From contig JBHHZP010000055.1 in the NCBI GenBank assembly GCA_046758085.1, positions 1-21,309 on the forward strand: DNA of 21,309 nucleotides. The letters run 5' to 3'. Source of the stretch: VRUB01 sp046758085 (lineage in GTDB: Bacteria > Pseudomonadota > Gammaproteobacteria > Acidiferrobacterales > SPGG2). Numbering within the stretch: the first letter of the stretch is position 1; each line of letters opens with the position of its first letter. The translations under genes were made by a program, and so were the position numbers. Shown in pieces: positions 14,024-21,309 of the stretch. The notes beneath the pieces were generated by a model. That model ran no database searches, was not told the origin of the DNA, and was given only the letters and a program-made list of their open reading frames with translations.

Positions 14024-14752
14024 TCAGGCGTGCCGATCGGTTAGTGCGAAGCCCAGAAGCATCCTGCCGGACCACCCAAGCAGAAACAGCTTGGAAAAAC
14101 GCAATGCCATGGGCAGTACTTCTGCCTCGACGAACTCCGCCATTATCGACAGCTGCTCGGGCAATAGGAAGCAGCTGTGGTCGTCGAATATGATGACCAG
14201 CGAGGTATCGCTACCACAACTCCTGGCGGAGGCGGTTTGTGCCGTTTGCGCAATAAGCCGTAGCCCCCGCTCCAGCAAGTCGTTCCCTTCGGCGATCGCG
14301 AGTTCATGGTTGACCATGGGGCCGTTGCGCCGCCGCGCTGCATTCGAGCGTTTCCGCGCCTTGGGATTCGACCCGAACTCTGACCAATACGCCTGGCGCA
14401 GGTAATCTTGATAACCGTCGGTGGCGTGACAGAACACTAACTTGTGGACCCGTACTGGCCGATCGCGATAGTCCACGACCGCCGCATGAAACTGCTCGTC
14501 GTCAAAATTGGGTTTACAGACAACATCCTTACGTTGGTAGAACAGGTGTTGTGCCAGAAAGCTCAACGGACAGATCTCGTGCGTGAATCTTCTTGCCAAC
14601 CCCTGACGCGATGTAAGGTAGTTCCTGCACTCCTTGCTACGGGCGAACAAGGCCTTTGTCGTCTGCACCCACACGGCAAGCTCGCCGGGTGTTCGCTCCT
14701 GCGCGCACGCGGCAACGGTGAGAATACTCTGCGGGCTCGTGGCAACCAGCAT
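14024..14752 (-). CDS. conserved protein of unknown function (paralogue B)
   Basis: A 242-aa protein homologous along its length to the product of 6475-7206. Shared blocks are ERTP near residue 20, PLS.LAQHLF..R.DVVCKPN (62-82), DYRD.P.RV.K (94-104), HATDGYQDYLRQAY, SDTSLVIIFDD (181-191) and LFLLGWSG (222-229). Paralogue B has an Arg/Lys-rich insert (KARKRSNAARRRNG, 131-144) where A has a shorter linker. The position matching Glu105 of paralogue A is Val, so if a nuclease-like site existed, B would lack it. No clear ribosome binding site precedes the ATG at 14752. Function unknown. Confidence 0.75.
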   Translation of the reverse strand: MLVATSPQSILTVAACAQERTPGELAVWVQTTKALFARSKECRNYLTSRQGLARRFTHEICPLSFLAQHLFYQRKDVVCKPNFDDEQFHAAVVDYRDRPVRVHKLVFCHATDGYQDYLRQAYWSEFGSNPKARKRSNAARRRNGPMVNHELAIAEGNDLLERGLRLIAQTAQTASARSCGSDTSLVIIFDDHSCFLLPEQLSIMAEFVEAEVLPMALRFSKLFLLGWSGRMLLGFALTDRHA

Positions 14753-14950
14753 GGGTCAACCGGAAAGAGGAAAACAAAAGAAATAACTGCTGGAAATTGG
14801 GGGACTGCCGATATGGCAGGCCCCACCCCGATGACCGTATATATACCGGATTCCGGCCTTTACGGCGAGTGCAGTCGCCGGGCGATCCTTAACTTGCTGG
14901 AGTTAAATGCTTTTTGTCGATCCCGCACTCGCGTGCCAGGGCCACGGGTT

Positions 14951-15709
14951 TCAAGAGCGCAGGTACGACGCGCCATTGACATCAACGATCGCCCCAGTCA
15001 AGAACTCCGAGCCCTCGGCGGCCAGGAACAACACCGTGCGCGCGACCTCCTCCGGGCGTGCCACGCGGCCGAGCGGGCTTTGATTTCGTATCTCATCGCC
15101 ACGCGGTCCGGCTAGCAAGGACGTCGCCATATCCGTTTCGACAAAGCCTGGCGCTACCGCGTACACGAAGATGTTGTGCGCTGCCAGCGCCTTCGCCATG
15201 GACTGGCTCATCGCGTTGAGTCCGGCCTTGCTCACCCCGTAGGCAGGTGCATCGGGCTCGCCACGGAAGGCACCCCGTGATGACACATTGACTATGCGCC
15301 CGCCGCCGCTCTCGAGCATATGCGCGACGACACAAAACGAGAGCCATGCCGGTCCCAACAGGTTAACCCGCAACGTCTGCAACCAGGCATCCTGCCATTC
15401 CTTATAAGACGTCTGCGGCAACGGATGCTCCTTATAGATCCCCGCATTGTTGACCAGAATATCCACACCGCCCATGTCCTTGACCACTCGGTCCACGAGT
15501 GCGTGGGCGGCATCCGCTTCCATCACATTGGCCTGAACCAGGAGATGGCCGTCGCCCGACAATAGACGCAACGTCTCGCGCGCCTTGGCTTCCTCGCGGT
15601 GGTAATGCACCGCCACACACGCACCTTGCCGTGCGAATTGTACGGCGATGCTGCGTCCAATTCCCCTGGACGCGCCGGTGACAATTACAACCTTGTTGGC
15701 AAAGCTCAT
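14951..15709 (-). CDS. SDR family oxidoreductase (FabG-like)
   Basis: A 252-aa classical short-chain dehydrogenase. The nucleotide-binding TGASRGIG is at 11-18, NNAG at 87-90, the catalytic Asn115 (RVN), Ser144, Tyr157 and Lys161 (AYGVSKAG) are all present. The C-terminus (FLTGAIVDVNGASYLRS) resembles 3-oxoacyl-ACP or acetoacetyl-CoA reductases. Basic residues after the first strand (HYHREEAK) favour NADP(H). The true substrate cannot be told. AGGA lies 7 bases before the ATG. It is on the same strand as, and 198 bases upstream of, paralogue B. Confidence 0.92.
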   Translation of the reverse strand: MSFANKVVIVTGASRGIGRSIAVQFARQGACVAVHYHREEAKARETLRLLSGDGHLLVQANVMEADAAHALVDRVVKDMGGVDILVNNAGIYKEHPLPQTSYKEWQDAWLQTLRVNLLGPAWLSFCVVAHMLESGGGRIVNVSSRGAFRGEPDAPAYGVSKAGLNAMSQSMAKALAAHNIFVYAVAPGFVETDMATSLLAGPRGDEIRNQSPLGRVARPEEVARTVLFLAAEGSEFLTGAIVDVNGASYLRS

Positions 15710-15765
15710 GAACCGGTCCTTTTACATGCGATCGCATCAGACTGATGCGCGAATCCTGGCCCAGG

Positions 15766-16638
15766 TTACTGCAGCTGTCGCGGGCGGCCGCGCCGGTACT
15801 TCACGGGTACACAACCCCGGCTGACAGCAGCCACCTTTTTATACTCCGATGCTGCATCCTGCAATCTATCGACAGTCGCATAGACCGCGGCCAGGCGAAG
15901 ACGGGCACTCAGATTGTGCGGATCCAGCTCCAGCTGCTTCGTAAACGCCTTAATGGCCTCATCATAGCGCCTTTGGCGCCGCAGAAACTGACCGTAAGCA
16001 CCATAGAATACGGCGGCACCGGCGGAAGTCGCGTACCGTTGCTCGAGTTCTTCGTACAGAGCAAACGCCCGTGCGGTTTCTTTCCCCTGCTCGTCAATAC
16101 GGGCATAAAGCAGCTTACCCTTAAGCGCGTCCAACTCCGTAAGGGCTTTGGCCTGGGCGCGCGCCTTCTTTGTGCCACCCCCCATGAACGACGGTGCCTG
16201 TGCATAAAAATTTCCCAACGCATTACGCGCATCGACATTCCTCGGCTCGAGCACGACAGCCCGCTCGAACTCCTTTCGGATCTCTCCAGCCAGTGAGGCC
16301 TGTTTGAACGGGTTGGCGCGCTTTGCTTTCTCGCCATAAGCCCGACCCAGCCAGAAATGATACAGCGCCTTGTCCTGCGCCAACCACACGGCCTGCTTCA
16401 GTTGCTCTATGGCATCGTCGTACGCGCACAGTGCGAGATATGTTCTACCCAGATCGTACCGCGCCGCGGCATCGTTTCTGTTAGCGCGCACGGTTTCTTC
16501 GAGGATTTCCTTTTCCTCTCGATAGCGTTGATCCGCCAGCAGTTGGGGCGCGCGTGGAGAGCCTTCGTCGGCCATCGGCGACAGCGCGCCTGCTAGGAGG
16601 ACGAAAATCAGCAATGGCGACACTATGAGGTGGCCCAT
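15766..16638 (-). CDS. exported tetratricopeptide-repeat protein
   Basis: A 290-aa TPR protein with an N-terminal hydrophobic segment (residues 4-20, LIVSPLLIFVLLAGALS) that looks like a signal peptide ending before ADEG. TPR units are seen around 55-85 (ARYDLGRTYLALCAYDDAIEQL), 92-133, 137-150 and 212-275 (YDEAIKAFTKQLELDPHN). The AQAPSFMGGGTKKARAQA segment (147-164) is typical of a subgroup of periplasmic TPR proteins. The frame runs to 16692; the ATG at 16638 is chosen because it puts the signal at the N-terminus, although its ribosome binding site is poor. Role is likely protein binding; partners unknown. Confidence 0.82.
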   Translation of the reverse strand: MGHLIVSPLLIFVLLAGALSPMADEGSPRAPQLLADQRYREEKEILEETVRANRNDAAARYDLGRTYLALCAYDDAIEQLKQAVWLAQDKALYHFWLGRAYGEKAKRANPFKQASLAGEIRKEFERAVVLEPRNVDARNALGNFYAQAPSFMGGGTKKARAQAKALTELDALKGKLLYARIDEQGKETARAFALYEELEQRYATSAGAAVFYGAYGQFLRRQRRYDEAIKAFTKQLELDPHNLSARLRLAAVYATVDRLQDAASEYKKVAAVSRGCVPVKYRRGRPRQLQ

Positions 16639-16774
16639 TTGTTTGCGTTTTGTTATTACGCAACAACGACACACAGCAAAATCCCATCCCATCCTTGTCG
16701 GTGTATTACCCGGGCTCAGCTACCTGTAGACGCTTGTTCCGCAACCAAGGTGCAACGGCCGCGGCCGGCCCCAA

Positions 16775-17569
16775 TTACTTGATCGCCTGCCCGATCCACA
16801 TGATCTGATGCACTACGGTTTCCGGTTTTATGTCGCCCGCCTCTTGCGCGGCGAGCTGCAGGTCCCGCGACGAGACCGCTTCCAGCTCCAGCAGCTTATC
16901 CGAGACTCTTGCGATAATCTGCAGCCAGTTCTGCAAGAAATCCCGGCAGCGTCCGGTTTCGTGACCGTAGACCGTAATCATGTGCGGCGTGACCCGGATA
17001 TCCCGCAAGCGCCGCCCATGCAACAACGGATACAGGTTCAATGCAACGTCGCGAGAACCCCGGCCCTCCCCATAGGCATACTGGCCGCGGGCACGGAAGC
17101 ATTTCATGAGATGCGGTTTGTCCGGGCCGCAATAGTAACTTGGGTCGTGCGGCTCGATCACGACGATGCGGCCGCCGGTGCGCGTAATGCGGCACATCTC
17201 CTGCAGCAGTGGTTGCGGATCGGGTTGATGAACCAGCACACATCGGCAAAAGCTCGCGTCCACGGCGTCGCTGGGAAGCCCGGTGGCGTCAGCGTTCGCC
17301 GTGTGAAACTCGACATTAGTCAGGCCGAGGTCGCGCGCATATCCTGCCGCGGCCTCGTTCTGTCCGGCCTCGACGTCCACGCCGATGTAACGGCCGCGCG
17401 TGAGCTGCCGGGCGATCCAGAGATTGGCGCCGGCGCCGCTGCCGATCTCACACACGGTGTCGGTCGCACAGAATTTCAGATCGGCAGTATCACCATAGAG
17501 CTCGCGCTGGCGGTGAAGCCGCTGCTGCTCGTCGGGACTTACGCCCAGGGAGTATATTCTCGTGCTCAT
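16775..17569 (-). CDS. class I SAM-dependent methyltransferase
   Basis: A 264-aa Rossmann-fold methyltransferase. Motif I is VCEIGSGAGAN (39-49), the acidic residue at the end of strand 2 is Asp65 (YIGVDV), then ADATGLPSDAVDASFCRCVLVH (93-114, quoted to show the substrate-adjacent strands) and GGRIVVIEPHDPSYY. The N-terminus RIYSLGVSPDEQQRLHRQ is typical of a methyltransferase subgroup with unknown small-molecule targets. The frame is open to 17668; the ATG at 17569 matches the family N-terminus better, though no strong ribosome binding site is seen. It is divergent from the DUF3179 gene. Confidence 0.87.
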   Translation of the reverse strand: MSTRIYSLGVSPDEQQRLHRQRELYGDTADLKFCATDTVCEIGSGAGANLWIARQLTRGRYIGVDVEAGQNEAAAGYARDLGLTNVEFHTANADATGLPSDAVDASFCRCVLVHQPDPQPLLQEMCRITRTGGRIVVIEPHDPSYYCGPDKPHLMKCFRARGQYAYGEGRGSRDVALNLYPLLHGRRLRDIRVTPHMITVYGHETGRCRDFLQNWLQIIARVSDKLLELEAVSSRDLQLAAQEAGDIKPETVVHQIMWIGQAIK

Positions 17570-17773
17570 GGTCCGGGAGACTGAGACAAAGGCGCGGCAT
17601 TGTTCCGCATCCTTGTAGTGTCTCAACACAAGCTCGAAGAGGTCAATTTCGCCGTAGGCATACAACAATCTGGTCCGTTCGATCTTCCACCTGGCCTGAG
17701 GGCAACCTCGCCTGAATTTGCCTGTCGAACATGAACATCGGCAGCCGGTTTTTTCTTAGAGGGTCACGATAGC

Positions 17774-18952
17774 GTGATGCGTGTCGGTCCGCGCCTGAAT
17801 GACGAGCCCACATCATCGGGTGGCACCACGGCCCGGCTCGTGCTGGTCGGCGGCCTGTTTCTAGGCAGCACCCATGCCGTGCAGGCGCAACAGCCGGTTG
17901 CGGTCCCCGCCCTCGACCGATCGCGCCACAGCGTCGCACTCGATACCATCTACTTCGATACCTTCCAGCCGGTCAACCGGGCCGTGCCCTTGACATTGGC
18001 ATCGCCAGCCCTGATCGAGCGTCTGCGCGACGCCATCCCGCCGCTGCACCGGCCTCGCTACGAGCCGGGCACAACGGCGCGATGGCTGAGCGACAATGAC
18101 ATGGTAGTGGGGTACGCCAGCGGCGGTGAGGCGTGGGCCTTCCCGCTACAAATCCTGAACTACCACGAGATCGTCAACGATACGCTCGCGCGCGAACCGG
18201 TACTCATCGCCTACTGCCCGTTATGCGCGGGCGGCGTCGCTTTCAGCCGGCGCCTGCGCGGGCGCGTGCTCACGTTCGGCAATACCAGCGCGCTATATGA
18301 ATCGGATATGGTGATGCTGGACTATGACACCGGAAGCTATTGGTGGCATGTTGCGGGCACGGCCATCGTCGGCAAACTGACCGGCCAACGCTTGCAGGTG
18401 TTGCCGAGCATGACCACAACCTGGCGCGAGTGGCGCGAGGCTTACCCGGACTCCAAGGTACTCTCGCGAAATACCGGCTATCGGCGCCCGTATGCACGCG
18501 ACCCGTTTCGTGGTTACGCCCGCGCCCTTAATCGCGGTCGATTCGCGTTTCCGGTCAGTGACTATGCAAAGGACGGCCGACTACCCCCGGCGACACGGAT
18601 CCTAGCGATCAAGGTCGGTAATGACAGCAGGGCCTATCCGCTGGACCGCGCAGGCTCGGCCATCATCATGGATGTGGTCGCACATAAGCGGATTGTGGTG
18701 TTTATCGGTGCGGGCGGTACAACGGGCAGTGCCTACGAACCAGTGGCAGGCGGGCGCCGGTTGACGTTCCGCATGCGATCGGCGAGTTACGTGGATGCCG
18801 AGACGAACAGTGTCTGGGACGTCGCGGGCAAGGCCGTGGCAGGACCGTTAACAGGCACCCGGCTGGTGCCGATACCTTCCAAGACCTCTTTCTGGTTCGC
18901 CGTTGTCGCCGCGACTCCCGCGATAACCGTATACGCAGACGCGGGCCGTTGA
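17774..18952 (+). CDS. DUF3179 domain-containing exported protein
   Basis: A 392-aa protein with an N-terminal hydrophobic segment (21-37, RLVLVGGLFLGSTHAVQ) that reads as a signal peptide ending near AQA. The DUF3179 region follows, with FPLQILNYHEIVNDTLA (123-139), the conserved CPLC pair (Cys148 and Cys151 in IAYCPLCAGG), GNTSALYESDMVMLDYDTGSYWWH and RNTGYRRPYARDPF. The family has no proven activity; the conserved His and Cys pair hint at metal or redox chemistry. The GTG at 17774 has GAGGG about 10 bases upstream; the next codon is an ATG (17777). It is divergent from the methyltransferase gene. Confidence 0.87.
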   Translation: MMRVGPRLNDEPTSSGGTTARLVLVGGLFLGSTHAVQAQQPVAVPALDRSRHSVALDTIYFDTFQPVNRAVPLTLASPALIERLRDAIPPLHRPRYEPGTTARWLSDNDMVVGYASGGEAWAFPLQILNYHEIVNDTLAREPVLIAYCPLCAGGVAFSRRLRGRVLTFGNTSALYESDMVMLDYDTGSYWWHVAGTAIVGKLTGQRLQVLPSMTTTWREWREAYPDSKVLSRNTGYRRPYARDPFRGYARALNRGRFAFPVSDYAKDGRLPPATRILAIKVGNDSRAYPLDRAGSAIIMDVVAHKRIVVFIGAGGTTGSAYEPVAGGRRLTFRMRSASYVDAETNSVWDVAGKAVAGPLTGTRLVPIPSKTSFWFAVVAATPAITVYADAGR

Positions 18953-19014
18953 AGGTTCAATGCCCGTGCTTATATCTTGCACTACGGAAATGCCACTTTG
19001 GCGAAAACGACCCG

Positions 19015-19329
19015 TCAGTTAAGTGCCCGTCGTCGGGTACCCGTTCCCAACGGTCGCGCGCCCAGGTTATTGCGGCGGCGCCTCTGACTTCCAGCAATAG
19101 TGATCACCAAACCGAGGAGGCTGATGCCAAGAGCGATGTTGACGCTCCAGCGATAACGCTGGCTGTACGGAATGTAGTCCGCACGCTCGGTAAAGCTGCA
19201 CATCATGGTTGTGTAGTTGAACGAGCCACCGGCGTTGGTGCATTGATCCACAGCGACCATCTCGCTGCCGTAATGGATCCCTAACACCAGCAACGGCGCA
19301 ATGATAAGTATGAGACCGATTCGATTCAT
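19015..19329 (-). CDS. small membrane protein with paired cysteines, 104 aa
   Basis: A 104-aa protein with two membrane segments (about 4-21 and 64-80). Between them is a loop with CTNAGGSFNYTTMMC (Cys30 and Cys44), which could form a disulfide if periplasmic. The C-terminal tail is strongly basic (QRRRRNN, TRRRALN), which places it in the cytoplasm by the positive-inside rule. The ATG at 19329 has GAAG 8 bases upstream; the frame is open further but the extra residues look random. It resembles other small GG-spaced cysteine membrane proteins of unknown function. Confidence 0.68.
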   Translation of the reverse strand: MNRIGLILIIAPLLVLGIHYGSEMVAVDQCTNAGGSFNYTTMMCSFTERADYIPYSQRYRWSVNIALGISLLGLVITIAGSQRRRRNNLGARPLGTGTRRRALN

Positions 19330-19659
19330 AGCAAAAACTTCGTCCTGATAATTCGATACAGACGCTGGACTACCAGACGTCTTGTTGTCGCTCGCTGGGC
19401 TTGTATGCGGCCAAGCCCATTGCGTAAATAATTTATAGACCATTGTGCTGCGAATGCCAGAAAGGACCGACGCCCGGCACCAAATCCCGCCGGTGCGTAA
19501 GGTAGCGCGTTCAGTGCGGCCCACCGGGCACCATTCGGACACGGCGCGGTGAGGAGAGGAAATCATGTAGATTCAGCAGCTTGCGGGTGCAATTGGGCTG
19601 CGCACGCGGCACCTAAGCGCTGCCGGTCAACGCCAGGGCGCGCCCACATCCGTAACCAG
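19330..19659. other. noncoding stretch
   Basis: No gene is supported on either strand. An AT-rich patch at about 19422-19440 reads, on the minus strand, TATAAATTATTT and may be the -10 region for the 104-aa gene, but no -35 element is convincing. Nothing else stands out. Confidence 0.45.
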
Positions 19660-19848
19660 TCATTTACGGTTTTCCCACCAAAGGCCCCCGATAAGAATCA
19701 GCGCGATGGCCAGAGCCACCCCGCTTGCCCATATCGGGATCACCACGCCGCCCACGAGTACCTCCCAGCCCAAGAGCAGCCGCAGGAACTGGACGAACCC
19801 GATCACCATGAGCAGAACAACGACGGCAGTTGTGAACGGTCTTACCAC
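19660..19848 (-). CDS. small membrane protein, 62 aa
   Basis: A 62-aa protein with two hydrophobic helices (about 6-26 and 31-56): VVVLLMVIGFVQFLRLLLGWEV, then IPIWASGVALAIALILIGGLWW (each quoted only in part of the span). It ends WENRK. The start is GTG at 19848, with AAGGA 6 bases upstream on the minus strand, which is good evidence that the frame is translated. Such GW-containing two-helix proteins are common and of unknown role. It stands alone, 248 bases from the next minus-strand gene. Confidence 0.7.
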   Translation of the reverse strand: MVRPFTTAVVVLLMVIGFVQFLRLLLGWEVLVGGVVIPIWASGVALAIALILIGGLWWENRK

Positions 19849-20096
19849 TACGCTTCCTTTCGAACGCTAGGCGACAGAAACACCAACGGGACCGACGAAC
19901 GGCGGTCTCTGTGAGTTTAGCACCGGTCCTATGTTTCGGGGAAGATGACGCACCCGGAGCATTGGGCCGGGACAGGCGTCGCAGATCCGGGCACTCGGTC
20001 CCCGGGTCGAAAACCCTTTGGTGCGTGAACACGGCGCACCGATCAGGCATGCTCGCGTTATCGCCGGCCTTATGTTTGGGTATCGTGCGGAGGGAA

Positions 20097-20549
20097 TTAT
20101 TTCGCCCGCCGGGAAAACTCCGTAAGAGCTGAGACGATCTCGCCGCCAAACACGGAGACAGCCGCACCGGCGGCGAGCACGATCAGCGCACCGGCACAAA
20201 GCGCATAGCCGCGCAACCTTGCCTTATCGCCTCTGACGATGCGCGTATCCTTGGTAACCCACATGCCCTGCCAGGGAAACTGCTCCTGTCGCACAACCCT
20301 GATGCCGGCCCACGCCAGGTATGCGCTCGTGGCGAGGGTACCCACGGCTAAAGCGACGCCACAGAAATAGATAAACGCGAGCAGCTTGTCGATCGCCTGC
20401 TCGGGATCGGTCTGCGACAGGATCTCGAGGCTACGAAGGTAGAATTGCGTAAGCGCGAGCGCGAGCAGCCCTGCGATCGCTGCTGCCGCCAGCGCGATCA
20501 TCAGCCATCGTCTGACCTCTTGATTGGCGCGAATGATTTCATCAGGCAT
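20097..20549 (-). CDS. hypothetical membrane protein, 150 aa
   Basis: A 150-aa protein with three predicted membrane spans (about 15-37, 57-82 and 112-135). The cytoplasm-side loop between spans 2 and 3 has QFPWQGMWVTKDTRIVRGDKAR, which is typical of a conserved proteobacterial family whose role is unknown. The N-terminus is polar (MPDEIIRANQEVRRW). The ATG at 20549 is preceded by an in-frame TTG at 20552; neither has a clear ribosome binding site. Confidence 0.75.
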   Translation of the reverse strand: MPDEIIRANQEVRRWLMIALAAAAIAGLLALALTQFYLRSLEILSQTDPEQAIDKLLAFIYFCGVALAVGTLATSAYLAWAGIRVVRQEQFPWQGMWVTKDTRIVRGDKARLRGYALCAGALIVLAAGAAVSVFGGEIVSALTEFSRRAK

Positions 20550-20640
20550 CAAGCTAGAGTCTAGGCGGTGCTCCGCCGAAATCCCAACAAACCAGCGGAT
20601 CTATGACAGGCGGTCCGTGGCGCCGCGCTGGGCATTATTG

Positions 20641-20655
20641 CGCACCGCCGGTGCG
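20641..20655. repeat. short GC-rich hairpin between two genes
   Basis: CGCACC (20641-20646) and GGTGCG (20650-20655) pair perfectly around GCC. It lies just beyond the VOC gene's stop on the minus strand, so it may weakly slow transcription, but there is no T-run. Confidence 0.3.
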
Positions 20656-20701
20656 AGCCTGGGCATGAAGTAACAAACGGTGGCACCGATCCCGATGCTG
20701 G

Positions 20702-21082
20702 CTACAGATAGTTCGATAGCTCGATCAGGTTGCGATCCGGATCACGGATATACACAGATTGGATCGGACCCTTCGCCCCAGTCCGCTCGACTGGCCCCTC
20801 TATGATCTCGACACCGCAGTCGTGCAGGTGCGCGGTCACTTGCGCTAGCGGCGTCGTGGCGATAAAGCACAGGTCGGCCGAGCCTGTGGTCGGTGCCAGC
20901 GCTTTCGGCTCGAACTCCTTGCCCGCCTGATGCAGATTGAGCTTCTGAGTGCCGAAGTTCAGCGCCTTCCTGCCGCCAGCAAAGCTCACTACCTCCATTC
21001 CCATGACCTTGGAGTAGAAATCGCACGTCGCTTCGATGTCCTTGACAGTAAGAACCAGGTGATCGAGCCTGTCGATCTTCAT
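20702..21082 (-). CDS. VOC (glyoxalase/bleomycin-resistance fold) family protein
   Basis: A 126-aa vicinal-oxygen-chelate protein. It has two beta-alpha-beta-beta-beta halves: IDRLDHLVLTVKDIEATCDFYSKVMGMEVV at the start, KLNLHQAG in the middle and SVYIRDPDRNLIELSNY at the end (fragments quoted). Candidate metal ligands are His8, His51 and Glu121, the pattern of the single-domain glyoxalase/fosfomycin-resistance-like subgroup; the substrate is not known. The frame is open to 21283, but the ATG at 21082 has AAGGAGA 5 bases upstream and gives the normal N-terminus MKIDRLDHL. Confidence 0.92.
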   Translation of the reverse strand: MKIDRLDHLVLTVKDIEATCDFYSKVMGMEVVSFAGGRKALNFGTQKLNLHQAGKEFEPKALAPTTGSADLCFIATTPLAQVTAHLHDCGVEIIEGPVERTGAKGPIQSVYIRDPDRNLIELSNYL

Positions 21083-21309
21083 ACCCGTCTCCTTGTGGCT
21101 GGCAGCGATAATGCCGCAATTGTAGCGTGAATTGACGCTACGGGTCATTGCCGCCCCACAAGCCCCGGCTTGAAACGCTGAAACTCGCCAAGACAAAGAT
21201 GCCTTGGCAATGGGCTGCGCTCGAGTGACATGGATTGCGCCTTTGTTTCCGAGCCCGTTGCAAGCCACGGATGCTGGCACCAAGCCTACAGGGGTGAGGC
21301 GGAGCGAGA

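Noticed and set aside
14838..14864. CCGTATATATACCGG and CCGGATTCCGG near-palindromes upstream of paralogue B as operator sites
   Set aside because: They match no binding-site consensus known to me and are single occurrences; not enough to call a regulatory site.
14444..15115. 223-aa plus-strand frame spanning paralogue B and the SDR gene end
   Set aside because: Crosses two supported minus-strand genes and shows no domain.
16808..17584. 258-aa open frame on the plus strand opposite the methyltransferase
   Set aside because: Antisense to a gene with intact SAM-binding motifs; no domain of its own.

Overview
The window looks like chromosomal DNA of a GC-rich gammaproteobacterium, probably a sulfur-oxidising lineage. 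The block tonB–yqgE–ruvX–pyrR–pyrB–pyrC' is a typical gammaproteobacterial (pseudomonad-like) order. The DsrE / TusA / sulfide:quinone-oxidoreductase-like / DUF1641 cluster points to sulfane-sulfur metabolism. The genus cannot be named from the sequence alone. No rRNA, tRNA, CRISPR array, transposase or phage gene was seen.

Region 1 (1-5344, + strand): a noncoding 5' segment with a dispersed repeat, then a TonB-like protein, YqgE, RuvX and three pyrimidine genes in tight or overlapping succession. The last of these is a dihydroorotase homologue that has lost several metal ligands, as expected for the structural PyrC' partner of aspartate carbamoyltransferase.

Region 2 (5345-10640): a CDF-type cation transporter (+), then a run of minus-strand genes: an unrecognised 243-aa protein, a TVP38/TMEM64 membrane protein, a 57-aa membrane protein, a 63-aa lipoprotein, a 153-aa membrane protein and a DUF123 (GIY-YIG-like) protein. 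A noncoding stretch of about 750 bases (8608-9355) carries a second copy of the dispersed repeat and a strong hairpin.

Region 3 (10641-13450, + strand): a sulfur module of DsrE-family protein, TusA, SQR-like flavoprotein and DUF1641 protein. It is preceded by a perfect FNR/ANR-type palindrome (10911-10924) with a well-placed -10 element and followed by a GC-rich hairpin. The likely reading is a redox-controlled operon that oxidises or relays sulfide/sulfane sulfur at the membrane.

Region 4 (13451-17670, - strand): an NTF2-like protein, a 242-aa paralogue of the unrecognised protein of region 2, an SDR oxidoreductase, an exported TPR protein and a SAM-dependent methyltransferase.

Region 5 (17671-21309): an exported DUF3179 protein (+), then minus-strand genes: three small membrane proteins and a VOC/glyoxalase-fold protein.

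The items most worth following up are the FNR-box sulfur operon, the two paralogues of an unrecognised family, the degenerate dihydroorotase, and the dispersed repeat family.
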